Part shown: positions 53,824 through 64,000 of the stretch, piece after piece
How the letters are laid out: each line of letters starts with the position of its first letter
How positions within the stretch are numbered: position 1 is the first letter of the stretch
Assembly (NCBI RefSeq): GCF_036017035.1
Contig: NZ_JAYXHS010000003.1
Span: 434,001 to 498,000 of the forward strand
Reading direction: 5' to 3'
DNA: 64,000 bases
From: Viridibacterium silvisoli
GTDB lineage: Bacteria; Pseudomonadota; Gammaproteobacteria; Burkholderiales; Rhodocyclaceae
Program-made: the position numbers and the translations under genes
The notes under the pieces: model-generated
The model's input: the letters and a program-made list of their open reading frames with translations, nothing else
Databases searched by the model: none
What the model was told of the DNA's origin: nothing

Positions 53824-56571
53824 ATGAATCAGCCAGCAAGTCCCGCATCTCCACTCGAAACAAAGTCCACCTGCTGTTACTGCGGCGTCGGTTGCGGCGT
53901 CATCATCGAGCACGATGGTCAGCAAATCACTGGTGTACGCGGCGATCCAGACCACCCGGCCAACTTCGGCCGCCTGTGCACCAAGGGCAGCACCCTGCAT
54001 CTCACCGCGACGCCTGACTCGCAGGTCGTGCGCGCGCTCTACCCCGAGTTGCGCCCATCACGCGAGGCGCCACGTGCGCGCACCGACTGGGACACGGCGC
54101 TTCGCCACGCGGCCGACAAGTTCGCCACGGTAATCCGCGAGCACGGGCCGAATGCGGTTGCGTTCTACGTATCCGGACAATTGCTGACCGAGGACTACTA
54201 CGTCTTCAACAAGCTCGCCAAAGGCCTGATCGGCACCAACAACATCGACACCAACTCGCGGCTGTGCATGAGCAGTGCCGCGACAGGCTACAAGCAGACC
54301 CTGGGCGCGGATTCGCCACCGGGCTGCTACGACGACCTCAAGCATACGGACTGCCTGTTCCTCGCCGGCAGCAATACGGCTTTCGCACATCCCATCCTGT
54401 TCCGTCGCATCGAAGACGCCCGCGCATTGAACCCGGCGATGAAGATGATCGTCGTCGATCCGCGCCGTACCGACACGGCCGAACAGGCCGACCTGCACCT
54501 GGCCCTGCTGCCGGGCACGGACATCGCCCTCTACAACGCAATGCTGCACGTGATGCTGTGGGAGGAGTGGATCAAGCCCGAATACATCGGCGCACACACA
54601 GAGGGCTTCGATGTGCTGCGCCGGACGGTGCGCGAGTACACGCCAGCGATGGCCGCTGAAATCTGCGGGCTGACGAAGAAGGAAATCGAGACGGCAGCGG
54701 AATGGTTCGCACATGGCGGTGACGCCAGCAAGGCCACCATGTCGATGTACTGCATGGGCCTCAACCAGTCGACGCATGGCACGCATAACAATGCAGCGCT
54801 CATCAACCTGCACCTCGCCACCGCACAGATCGGCAAGCCAGGCGCCGGCCCGTTCTCGCTGACTGGTCAGCCAAATGCCATGGGCGGTCGTGAGGTGGGC
54901 GGCATGGCCACCTTGCTCTCCGGACACCGCGACATGGACAACGCCGAGCATCGTGCCGAAGTCGCGAAGCTCTGGGGCATCCCCAGCGTGCCCGAACAAG
55001 CGGGCCTCACCGCCATCGAACTGTTCGATGCAATGGCGGCCGGCACGGTCAAGGCCGTCTGGATTTCCTGTACCAATCCTGCGCAGTCCATGCCCGACCA
55101 GAACCTCGTGCGCAAGGCGCTGGAAACCTGCGAGTTCGTCGTCGTGCAGGAGGCCTATCGCAACACCGAGACCGCGCGCTACGCCGACCTCTTGTTACCT
55201 GCGACCAGCTGGGGCGAGAAGACCGGTACGGTCACCAACTCCGAGCGGCGCATCAGCCGCGTGATCCAGGCCGTTCCCGCGCCGGGTGAAGCGCGCCACG
55301 ACTGGGACACTGCAGTCGACTTCGCGCGCCGCCTGGGCAATGAGCTGGGCGACACCCACACATCGGCACTTTTCCCGTACACCAACGAAGAAGATATATG
55401 GAACGAACACCGGGAAAGCACTCGCGGGCGCGATCTGGACATCACCGGCTTGTCGTACGCCACCCTCGAACAGCAGGGGCCGCAGCAATGGCCCTTCCCG
55501 CAAGGCGCCAGCGGCGGCAAGGCCCGACTTTATGAAGACGGCATCTACCCGACAGCCTCTGGTCGGGCGAAGTTCGTCGCCACCGAGCACAAGGACACGG
55601 TCGAGAAGGCCGATGCGCGTTACCCGATCCGCATGACCACCGGCCGCTTGCGCGACCAATGGCACGGCATGAGCCGCACCGGCACCGTCGCCCGCCTGTA
55701 CGCGCACGAAGCCGAGCCGATGATCCACATGCACGCGGCCGACATCGATCGGCGTGGCCTCAAGGACGGAGAGCTGGTGCGCGTGAAAAGCCGTCGCGGC
55801 GAGATCGTCGTGAAGGCGCTCGCCAGCGAAACCGTGCGCCCTGGGCAGGCTTTCCTGCCAATGCACTGGGGCAGCAACGCGCTCGGCGGCCTCGGCACGA
55901 ACGCGCTGACCCTCAAGAGTTTTGATCCGTATTCGAAGCAGCCCGAGCTCAAGCACAGCGCCGTACAGATTTCCAAGTACGTACCGGGCGACTCCAGGCC
56001 CCTCGTCGCCATGCGCCGTGTGGAAGCAGGCACGAACGCATTGGAAGTGCTCGAAGAACTGCGCAAACAAACAGCAGACATGCCGCAGGCAGCGCTGACG
56101 ATGATCGGCCGTGAAACGCCGGTCGTGGTGCTCAAGGCACAGACAGAAGCGCTCTCTGCCGACCAGCAACACGCGCTGGATGTCGCCCTGTCGCTCGCAG
56201 ACGATACCCAATGCCTCAGCTATCAGGACAAGCGCCGCGACATTGCCAAGCGTGCCCGTATCGATAATAACAAGCTCGCCGCCGTGCGCCTGACAGGAGA
56301 GATCAAGGGCGCGGGCTGGCTGCAGGACATGATGGTCAATGGCGGCACCGCCACGCAGGCGCGGCAATGGCTGCTGGCACCGCTGGCCGAAGCCCCCACG
56401 GGTGTCACGGCGCGCGGCAAGATCATCTGCAGTTGTTTCGACGTGTCGGAGAACGAGATCAGCGCCGCGCTCAAGGCCGGTGAGTCGATGGAGCAAGTCC
56501 AGGCGCGTCTCAAGTGCGGCACCAATTGCGGCTCGTGCGTGCCGGAGTTGAAGCGGCTGCAGTCGCGGTAG
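53824..56571 (+). CDS. nasA: Assimilatory nitrate reductase catalytic subunit with BFD-type domain
   Basis: 915 residues. The [4Fe-4S] motif is C17-x2-C20-x3-C24 and C52. The Mo ligand is predicted at C148 (RLCMSSAATGYKQTLG). NasA blocks GLNQSTHGTHNNA, QPNAMGGREVGG and MHWGSN are visible. The C-terminus carries a BFD-like [2Fe-2S] domain with C869-x-C871 and C902-x2-C905, characteristic of NasA forms that take electrons from a ferredoxin or flavoprotein partner. Cytoplasmic; it reduces nitrate to nitrite for assimilation. No nitrite reductase or nitrate transporter gene is in the window. The ATG at 53824 is chosen because the family start (STCCYCGVGCG) follows closely. Confidence 0.95.
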   Translation: MNQPASPASPLETKSTCCYCGVGCGVIIEHDGQQITGVRGDPDHPANFGRLCTKGSTLHLTATPDSQVVRALYPELRPSREAPRARTDWDTALRHAADKFATVIREHGPNAVAFYVSGQLLTEDYYVFNKLAKGLIGTNNIDTNSRLCMSSAATGYKQTLGADSPPGCYDDLKHTDCLFLAGSNTAFAHPILFRRIEDARALNPAMKMIVVDPRRTDTAEQADLHLALLPGTDIALYNAMLHVMLWEEWIKPEYIGAHTEGFDVLRRTVREYTPAMAAEICGLTKKEIETAAEWFAHGGDASKATMSMYCMGLNQSTHGTHNNAALINLHLATAQIGKPGAGPFSLTGQPNAMGGREVGGMATLLSGHRDMDNAEHRAEVAKLWGIPSVPEQAGLTAIELFDAMAAGTVKAVWISCTNPAQSMPDQNLVRKALETCEFVVVQEAYRNTETARYADLLLPATSWGEKTGTVTNSERRISRVIQAVPAPGEARHDWDTAVDFARRLGNELGDTHTSALFPYTNEEDIWNEHRESTRGRDLDITGLSYATLEQQGPQQWPFPQGASGGKARLYEDGIYPTASGRAKFVATEHKDTVEKADARYPIRMTTGRLRDQWHGMSRTGTVARLYAHEAEPMIHMHAADIDRRGLKDGELVRVKSRRGEIVVKALASETVRPGQAFLPMHWGSNALGGLGTNALTLKSFDPYSKQPELKHSAVQISKYVPGDSRPLVAMRRVEAGTNALEVLEELRKQTADMPQAALTMIGRETPVVVLKAQTEALSADQQHALDVALSLADDTQCLSYQDKRRDIAKRARIDNNKLAAVRLTGEIKGAGWLQDMMVNGGTATQARQWLLAPLAEAPTGVTARGKIICSCFDVSENEISAALKAGESMEQVQARLKCGTNCGSCVPELKRLQSR

Positions 56572-56624
56572 CAGCACGCCAATATCTTCGCAAAGCGGGA
56601 ACCCCGTAGCTTCAGCGCGGAAAC

Positions 56625-56648
56625 GACGGACACGCACGCGTGTCCGTC
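56625..56648. terminator. Stem-loop between convergent nasA and katE
   Basis: GACGGACACGC and GCGTGTCCGTC form a perfect 11-base stem with a 2-base apex. No T tract on either strand, so it may be a termination or RNA-stabilising hairpin rather than a classical terminator. Confidence 0.45.
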
Positions 56649-56676
56649 ATCAAGACTCACGTCAGCTTTTCTGCCC

Positions 56677-59088
<2,412 letters not shown>

Positions 59089-59138
59089 GACGACCTCAGA
59101 GGAAAGTGAACCAACGGCAAGACGGCAGCAATGCCAAG

Positions 59139-59170
59139 CCCTCGCCTTGCACCGCGTGTGCAAGCGAGGG
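59139..59170 (-). terminator. Stem-loop between hemerythrin and katE
   Basis: CCCTCG-C-CTTGCA and TGCAAG-CGAGGG form a 12-base-pair stem with one bulge. There is no T tract, so termination is uncertain; it could also stabilise the hemerythrin transcript. Confidence 0.4.
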
Positions 59171-59193
59171 CCACGAGCATCGGAGAACCGGAA

Positions 59194-59637
59194 TCAAACG
59201 ACGGCGGGATGCTTGCGCGCTTCCATCTGCTCACCCAGTGAGACCAGATCAAGGCTGGTCTTCTTCACCTTGGGGAACATCTCTTCTTCCTCTTCCTTGA
59301 CGTGATGCTCGATCAGTTCTGACAGCACCTTCACCTTCGCGTCGTAGAGGTCCTCGCCCGGATCCATCTCCTGGATCTGCGCGATCAGATCCTTGGCACT
59401 GGCGTGCTCGACGATGGCTTCGTCCATCATGTCGCCGTCCTTGATGGCCGCACGCACCGCCGGGTAGAAGATTTCCTCTTCGATCTGCGTGTGCAGGGTC
59501 AGGGCCTCACAGATCTGATCGGCCAGCTTCTTCTTGCTCGCCTTGGAACGATCGGAAAGGCCTTCGAATTTTTCAAACAGTGCTTTCACTTCCTTGTGGT
59601 CCTGAACCAGCAAGGTCACGGCGTTAGTGGATTTCAT
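59194..59637 (-). CDS. Hemerythrin (HHE) domain protein
   Basis: 147 residues, four-helix HHE fold. Iron ligands are visible in LLVQDHKEVKALFEKFE, LHTQIEEEIFYPAV, IVEHASAKDLI and LIEHHVKEEEEEMFPK. Hemerythrin-like proteins bind a di-iron centre and sense or store oxygen or nitric oxide. The ATG at 59635-59637 has GAGGAG upstream. It is next to katE on the same strand, 105 bases away, suggesting joint oxidative or nitrosative stress use; the exact role is inferred. Confidence 0.92.
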   Translation of the reverse strand: MKSTNAVTLLVQDHKEVKALFEKFEGLSDRSKASKKKLADQICEALTLHTQIEEEIFYPAVRAAIKDGDMMDEAIVEHASAKDLIAQIQEMDPGEDLYDAKVKVLSELIEHHVKEEEEEMFPKVKKTSLDLVSLGEQMEARKHPAVV

Positions 59638-60322
59638 GACGAGCTCCTCAAAGATTTTGTGTACCAGGCTCAAGTCGGCGACTACATGTCTGTGATGCGC
59701 TTGGCCCTTGCATATGGATCGATAAAAAGCGGCCCATGCCCTATGTCAGCAAGCAGCGTGACCAAGGAAGCTCGAGCGGAAATATTTCTTTGCGGATTCA
59801 ATGAAGATGCAGCAATGGCAGACGCGGCAGGCGATGGAATATTTCCATGGCATTGCCTGTATGTGGCGCAAGAGAAAAGACATCCGCGGATGCCTGGGTG
59901 TGTGGGTACAGCGCAATTGCTGACGCGGTAGAAACTGACGAAGTCAGTCGGGATGGACGAGGAGAAGTCGAAGCTGTGACCGACAGCGATGGTAGAAAGG
60001 TAAGCGTCGCCGAAAGGATCGCTCAGTCTGCTACTTTCGGAGCTCCGCGTCGCAACGGACGAGAGCGTGCCAGGCGAGACGACGGTGCCCCTGGATGCTC
60101 ACCGGCGCTCAGGACGAGAAACGCCGCCAGCAAGATTCCAGACCCGCGGCCACGCCTGTTTGCACTGGCCGATGCCTTCCACCAACGCATCCGCAATCTG
60201 CCTGCTACAAGCGGGAGGGCAAATGGTCGGCAGCAATGCGCATGCCTGGAGGGCATTGAGAGGACGTCGAAGGGACATTGAAAGGGCGGGGCCAGCGCTG
60301 CGCTCGTACCCCGCCGGTAGCA
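59638..60322. other. Gene-free region (685 bases) between hemerythrin and YCII genes
   Basis: I see no ORF with family similarity, no recognised RNA and no clear terminator. It contains A/T-rich stretches at about 59710-59730 and 59775-59800 that may hold the hemerythrin promoter. Confidence 0.5.
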
Positions 60323-60754
60323 CTATGCCTTGCGTGACTCGATTTCTGCACGCAAGCGCTCTTCCCGCTCGCGCAATTCAGGTGTGAACTCCGCGCCGAA
60401 GTCATCCGCCTCGAACACCTGCCGGATCTCGATTTCAGCTTCCGTGCCGGGCATGGGGTTGGGACAGCGCTTGACCCACTCGATGGCCTCTTCCTTCGAC
60501 TTGAGGTTCCACATCCAGAAGCCGGCGATGAGCTGCTCCGTTTCGGCGAAAGGGCCTTCGGTCACGATGTGCGTGCCATTGGCAAAGCGCACGCGCGCGC
60601 CCCTGGAGCTGGGGTGCAGGCCCTCGCCTGCCTCCATCACGCCGGCTTTCACCAGCTCTTCGTTGTACTGACCCATGGCAGTCAGCAGCGCCTCGCTGGG
60701 CATGACACCGGCTTCCGAGTCCTTGCTGGCCTTTACGATGATCATGAACTTCAT
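60323..60754 (-). CDS. YCII-related domain protein
   Basis: 143 residues. Starts MKFMIIVKASKDSEAG with AGGAGA upstream. IVTEGPFAETEQLIAGFWMW and EEAIEWVKRCPNP are YCII-family (DGPF-type) signatures. Function of the family is uncertain. Its ATG overlaps the MFS gene stop by ATGA, so it ends the operon and is coupled to the transporter. Confidence 0.88.
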   Translation of the reverse strand: MKFMIIVKASKDSEAGVMPSEALLTAMGQYNEELVKAGVMEAGEGLHPSSRGARVRFANGTHIVTEGPFAETEQLIAGFWMWNLKSKEEAIEWVKRCPNPMPGTEAEIEIRQVFEADDFGAEFTPELREREERLRAEIESRKA

Positions 60755-62190
60755 GGTGTCTCTCCTATCGGATCTGTAGAGATTTCGTGTGCAGCCGGTG
60801 TGCGTGTGCGGATCATCAGACCGCCCAGCAGCGCTGCGAGTGCCGCAAAAATACCGCCAACGAGGAAGGCTGCCTGGTAGCCCCCGTTTAGCGCTTCCAG
60901 CGTGCTGGCACCGCCTGCTTGCAAGGCAGTCGTGCGTGCAGCGGCGAGACTGGCCAGCACGGCCAGACCGAGCGCGCCGCCCATCATGAAACCGGTGTTG
61001 ACGACACCCGAGGCCAGCCCCGACTCGCTCGGCTCGACATCGCTCATCGCCGCCAGCAAGACCGGGTTCAAGGCGATACCTGCACCGAATCCGGACAACA
61101 ACATGCCGGGCAATACGTGAATCATGAAGCTGCCTCCCACCGGCGCGTGCGCAAACAGGAACAAGCCTGCAGCTGCCATCAACAAGCCGACGGCCAGCGG
61201 CAGACGCAAGCCGAAGCGCATCACCAGCCAGGCCGATATGCCAAGCGAGCAACCAGCCATGATGAGGTTGGACGGCAGGAAGCCGAGGCCGACCTGCATC
61301 GGTGTGTAGCCGAGCACCAGCTGCATGTAGAGCGCCGAGATGAAGAACCACGCAAACATCGCCGCCGCCCACAGGATGCCCACCACATTCGCCACCGACA
61401 CATTGCGCAGACGGAACAGGCCGAGTGGCATCAGCGGATGTTGCACGCGCGCCTCGATGGCGATGAACACGGCAAACAAGGCTGCCGCTGCGCCCAGCAA
61501 AGAGAGTGTCTGCGTCGAAGTCCAGCCCGCTTCATTGCCATTGACGATGCCATACACGGCAAGCATCAGCGAAATCGTCACCGTGATCGCGCCGCCAACA
61601 TCGAGCCGTTCGCCTTTCGCCTGACCCGGTGCGTTGGGTAGCAGCGCCACACACAGCGCATAGACGGCAGCGCCAATCGGCAGATTGACGAGAAAGATCC
61701 AGTGCCAGCTCAGCGTGCTCGTGAGCAGGCCACCCAGCAATACACCGACGCTGCCGCCCCCGGCGCAGACAAAGCCATAGACACCCATCGCCTTGGCACG
61801 CTCGGCTGGTTCGGTAAACAGATTCATGATCAGCGACAAGGCCACTGCCGACACCACCGCACCGCCCAGGCCCTGCGCCGCACGCGCTGCGATCAGCAGC
61901 ACCTGGGAGTTGGCCAGTCCGCACACCAGCGAAGCTGCTGTGAAGAACACGAGGCCGGACAGGAACAACTTGCGATGCCCATAAAGATCACCCAGCCTGC
62001 CACCCAATAGCAGGAAACCGCCAAAGGTCAGCATGTAGGCATTCACCACCCACACCAGCGACGTCTCGGTAAAACCAAGATCCGTACGGATCGACGGCAG
62101 GGCCACGTTCACGATGGTCGTGTCGAGCACGATCATCAATTCACCGAGGCACAAAACCATTAGCGCCAACCAGCGCTGTCTGCTTGTCAT
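60751..62190 (-). CDS. MFS drug-resistance transporter, DHA2 (EmrB/QacA) type
   Basis: 479 residues, about 14 membrane segments. Family motifs include LDTTIVNVALPSI in TM1 and GGRLGDLYGHRKLF (motif A) after TM2, with RAAQGLGGAVVSAVALSLI in TM4/5. It would export small toxic compounds using the proton gradient. The ATG at 62188-62190 is chosen because AGGAGA lies about 10 bases upstream; a GTG three codons upstream is too close to that site. Probably cotranscribed with the VOC gene upstream and YCII downstream. Confidence 0.92.
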   Translation of the reverse strand: MTSRQRWLALMVLCLGELMIVLDTTIVNVALPSIRTDLGFTETSLVWVVNAYMLTFGGFLLLGGRLGDLYGHRKLFLSGLVFFTAASLVCGLANSQVLLIAARAAQGLGGAVVSAVALSLIMNLFTEPAERAKAMGVYGFVCAGGGSVGVLLGGLLTSTLSWHWIFLVNLPIGAAVYALCVALLPNAPGQAKGERLDVGGAITVTISLMLAVYGIVNGNEAGWTSTQTLSLLGAAAALFAVFIAIEARVQHPLMPLGLFRLRNVSVANVVGILWAAAMFAWFFISALYMQLVLGYTPMQVGLGFLPSNLIMAGCSLGISAWLVMRFGLRLPLAVGLLMAAAGLFLFAHAPVGGSFMIHVLPGMLLSGFGAGIALNPVLLAAMSDVEPSESGLASGVVNTGFMMGGALGLAVLASLAAARTTALQAGGASTLEALNGGYQAAFLVGGIFAALAALLGGLMIRTRTPAAHEISTDPIGETP

Positions 62191-62268
62191 GAAAACCACT
62201 CTCCTGATTGGCGAAGCGCCGCAGGCAATCCTGCGACGCTTCGCATGTGAGGCACCAACGGCTTGTTG

Positions 62269-62676
62269 CTATGCAGGCGGCGTTGCCGACGTGTCCATCC
62301 AGAAAGCGCCCCAGATGTGACCATCGAGATCCGCGAAGTCTCGGCCGTACATGAAGCCAAGATCCTGGACGGGATTGATGTCGGCGATGCCTCCGCCTTC
62401 CAGCGCCACCTTGTTCATTGCATCGACCTCCTCGCGCGACTCGCACGAGATATTGAGCCCGACCTCGCTGGACGTCTTCGGCGGAATCGGGCGCGTGGTA
62501 AACGTGCGCCACTTTTCATGAGACAGAAGCATGACGCTGATGGTCTCGCTACATCTCATGAGCGCTCCACCATCGCCCGAGCACTGTGGATCGTTGACGA
62601 AACCCAGGGCGCTGTAGAAAGCCTGTGACGCTTCCAGATCGGCGACGGGCAGGCTGATGGTGATCGTTCGCGACAT
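62269..62676 (-). CDS. VOC-fold (glyoxalase/bleomycin-resistance) family protein
   Basis: 135 residues. ISLPVADLEASQAFYSALGF at the start and YGRDFADLDGHIWGAFWMD near the end are typical of the VOC fold. Members include glyoxalases, dioxygenases and antibiotic-binding proteins; the substrate is not predictable. AGGAGAG precedes the ATG. Part of the minus-strand cluster ending in YCII. Confidence 0.85.
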   Translation of the reverse strand: MSRTITISLPVADLEASQAFYSALGFVNDPQCSGDGGALMRCSETISVMLLSHEKWRTFTTRPIPPKTSSEVGLNISCESREEVDAMNKVALEGGGIADINPVQDLGFMYGRDFADLDGHIWGAFWMDTSATPPA

Positions 62677-62723
62677 TGATGCGCTCTCCTGTTGGTGGAT
62701 GGATACGTGTCGTCACATCACGA

Positions 62724-63137
62724 TCACATCGGCACCGGAATGATCACCATCCAGCCCAGACCGAACTTGTCCTCAACCATGCCGAAGCGTGGCGAGAAGA
62801 AGGTCTTGGAGAGTGGCATCTGCACCTTGCCGCCCTCGGCCAATGCGTTGAACACGCGGTCAGCTTCTGCCTCATCCTTGACGCTGATCGACAAGGTGAC
62901 GCCCTGGAATTTCGGCTGACCTGCGCAGTAACAGTCGGACGCCATGATCACGCTGTCGCCGATGCGGAAGGACGCGTGCATGATTTTCTCGGGCGGCACT
63001 GTCATGCCGGGCGGTGACGGCTCGGGTGACTCGCCGACGCGCATCAGGAACTCCTGCTTCGCGCCTATCGCCTTGACGTAGAAATTGACCGCTTCTTCGC
63101 AACGGCCATCGAAATTCAGATACGGTTGAATCAGCAT
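62724..63137 (-). CDS. PhnB-like VOC-fold protein
   Basis: 137 residues. Begins MLIQPYLNFDGRCEEAVNFY and has the PhnB-family pattern MHASFRIGDSVIMASDCY and FGMVEDKFGLGWMV. PhnB family function is not settled. The ATG at 63135-63137 is chosen for AGGAG 6-7 bases upstream; a GTG one codon earlier is in frame. It lies 47 bases before the next VOC gene. Confidence 0.9.
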   Translation of the reverse strand: MLIQPYLNFDGRCEEAVNFYVKAIGAKQEFLMRVGESPEPSPPGMTVPPEKIMHASFRIGDSVIMASDCYCAGQPKFQGVTLSISVKDEAEADRVFNALAEGGKVQMPLSKTFFSPRFGMVEDKFGLGWMVIIPVPM

Positions 63138-63178
63138 CACGTTCTCCTTCCACTACGTTGATCAAAGGGGCTTGCGCA

Positions 63179-63643
63179 TCAGCCCATATCGGCCAGATGC
63201 TGTTCGAGGCGATCCATCGTCTGGCGGTTGCCTTCGATGGCCCCGTAGGTCTTGACCTTTTCGCACGCCTCGACGGATGCGAACAACATTTTCATGGTGA
63301 GGCGCGTCTTACCTCCGACGTCTTCGAAATCGACCGTCACATGGAAGCTGATGTCTTCCGTGCCGTCATCGCCGCCGTGCGTGTACACGAGCCGCTCCGG
63401 CTTCTTCACCTCGATGTAGACGATCTTGTTCGGCCAGTCCTTGCCGTCCGGCCCGTGCATCATGAAGCGCCAGACACCGCCGGGCGCAACGCTCATCTCG
63501 TACGTCTCGTTGCGGAACCCGGTCGGGCCCCACCACGCATCGATGTGCTTCTGTTCCGTCCAGGCACGAAAGACCAACTCGCGTGGAAAAGCCAGCTCCC
63601 GGGTGATGCTGATTTCGCGGTCGGATGTATTGCTGGTGTTCAT
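63179..63643 (-). CDS. SRPBCC-fold (AHSA1/CalC-type) protein
   Basis: 154 residues. SITRELAFPRELVFRAWTE and AWWGPTGFRNETYEM, then FRMMHGPDGKDW-like residues near position 60, fit the AHSA1/START-like SRPBCC family, which binds hydrophobic ligands in a deep pocket. AGGAAGAACC precedes the ATG. It is the second visible gene in the minus-strand cluster. Confidence 0.9.
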   Translation of the reverse strand: MNTSNTSDREISITRELAFPRELVFRAWTEQKHIDAWWGPTGFRNETYEMSVAPGGVWRFMMHGPDGKDWPNKIVYIEVKKPERLVYTHGGDDGTEDISFHVTVDFEDVGGKTRLTMKMLFASVEACEKVKTYGAIEGNRQTMDRLEQHLADMG

Positions 63644-63789
63644 GGTTCTTCCTGATCTTGTTGGGTGGTGTCGGGCCTTGATTCACGCTGCCTCACCCGG
63701 CACGGCCCGGAAAGCTGGCCACACGTTGCAATCCCCGCTGCCACGCCTGGGAGAGGAGGCCCCGCCAGGGACGAGTGAGGGCGTCGTTG

Positions 63790-64000
63790 CTACATGGACC
63801 TTCCATCGAACTGATGCACCGGCACCGCATCCAGATCGATCTCTTCCAGGCAACGGATATTCACCGCAGCCATCTTGTTGCCCTTCGGGTCCGTGCCCTC
63901 GCCGTAGGGATGAATGCCGCAGGTCGCACAGAAACGATGCGCGATGACGTGCTTGTTGAACAGGTAGGTACTTGCGTCCTGCTCGGGCGTCAGCAGCCTG
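63790..64000 (-). CDS. GFA/CENP-V-type zinc protein (N-terminus outside window)
   Basis: About 69 C-terminal residues are visible. HRFCATCGIHPYGEG is the C-x2-C zinc signature of the glutathione-dependent formaldehyde-activating (GFA) family, and AAVNIRCLEEIDLDAV follows. The protein ends at TAG 63790-63792. Function of most GFA proteins is unknown. It lies 146 bases upstream of the SRPBCC gene, so it may be in the same operon. Confidence 0.85.
   Translation of the reverse strand, partial: RLLTPEQDASTYLFNKHVIAHRFCATCGIHPYGEGTDPKGNKMAAVNIRCLEEIDLDAVPVHQFDGRSM

Noticed and set aside
59847..60281. 144-residue ORF in the hemerythrin/YCII gap
   Set aside because: No ribosome site or similarity; Arg/Ala-rich random-frame composition.

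Overview
The window looks like a chromosomal segment of a motile, Gram-negative, GC-rich betaproteobacterium. Support comes from a complete rod/hook flagellar operon with P- and L-ring genes, an RND efflux operon with an outer-membrane factor, a TamA-type barrel, queF and alaS, and strong Shine-Dalgarno starts. Two poly-serine-linked pectate lyases and a nitrate-assimilation locus suggest a plant-associated or freshwater member, perhaps Rhodocyclales-like; that placement is inference. I saw no rRNA, tRNA, insertion sequence, prophage or CRISPR array.

Layout. 1-4.5 kb: partial queF, an M14-type carboxypeptidase, yaaA, bioA and a small Ala/Lys-rich exported protein. 4.5-13 kb: flgBCDEFGHIJ on the minus strand, with divergent flgA; a sigma-54 type promoter lies upstream of flgB. 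13-17.2 kb: a two-repeat PilJ/NarX-type sensor protein, an ECF sigma factor with a tandem cupin protein, and asparaginase, which together separate flgA from flgM-flgN. flgM is preceded by a good sigma-28 type promoter. 18.6-21.3 kb: alaS. 21.4-27.9 kb: a signalling block made of a four-PAS histidine kinase, a REC-HATPase protein, a REC-PAS-PP2C phosphatase and a SpoIIAA-like protein. 27.9-34.7 kb: cbiX, tcdA, a long non-coding gap with an orphan terminator, tamA coupled to fbp, dadA and a TfoX-N protein. 34.7-43.4 kb: a chemoreceptor, then an RND efflux operon with its divergent TetR gene and operator. 43.4-48.4 kb: fpr, a NodB-type deacetylase, two PL3 pectate lyases and dps.

48.9-56.6 kb holds the most unusual locus. 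A cytoplasmic NapA/NasA-like molybdoenzyme is followed by a fused DmsB-DmsC-type iron-sulfur/membrane-anchor protein, a small unknown protein, and a NasA nitrate reductase with a C-terminal BFD-type [2Fe-2S] domain. This suggests a quinone-linked cytoplasmic molybdoenzyme co-located with assimilatory nitrate reduction. 56.7-59.7 kb: a large-subunit catalase and a hemerythrin. 60.3-64.0 kb: a minus-strand cluster of YCII, MFS, two VOC-fold, SRPBCC and GFA-type genes that runs off the window.

Functional links. The flagellar genes fit the usual hierarchy: hook and basal body from sigma-54, flgM/flgN from sigma-28. The 21-28 kb block has the parts of a partner-switching phosphorelay. Dps, catalase and hemerythrin are iron/peroxide defence genes on either side of the iron-sulfur-rich molybdoenzyme locus.
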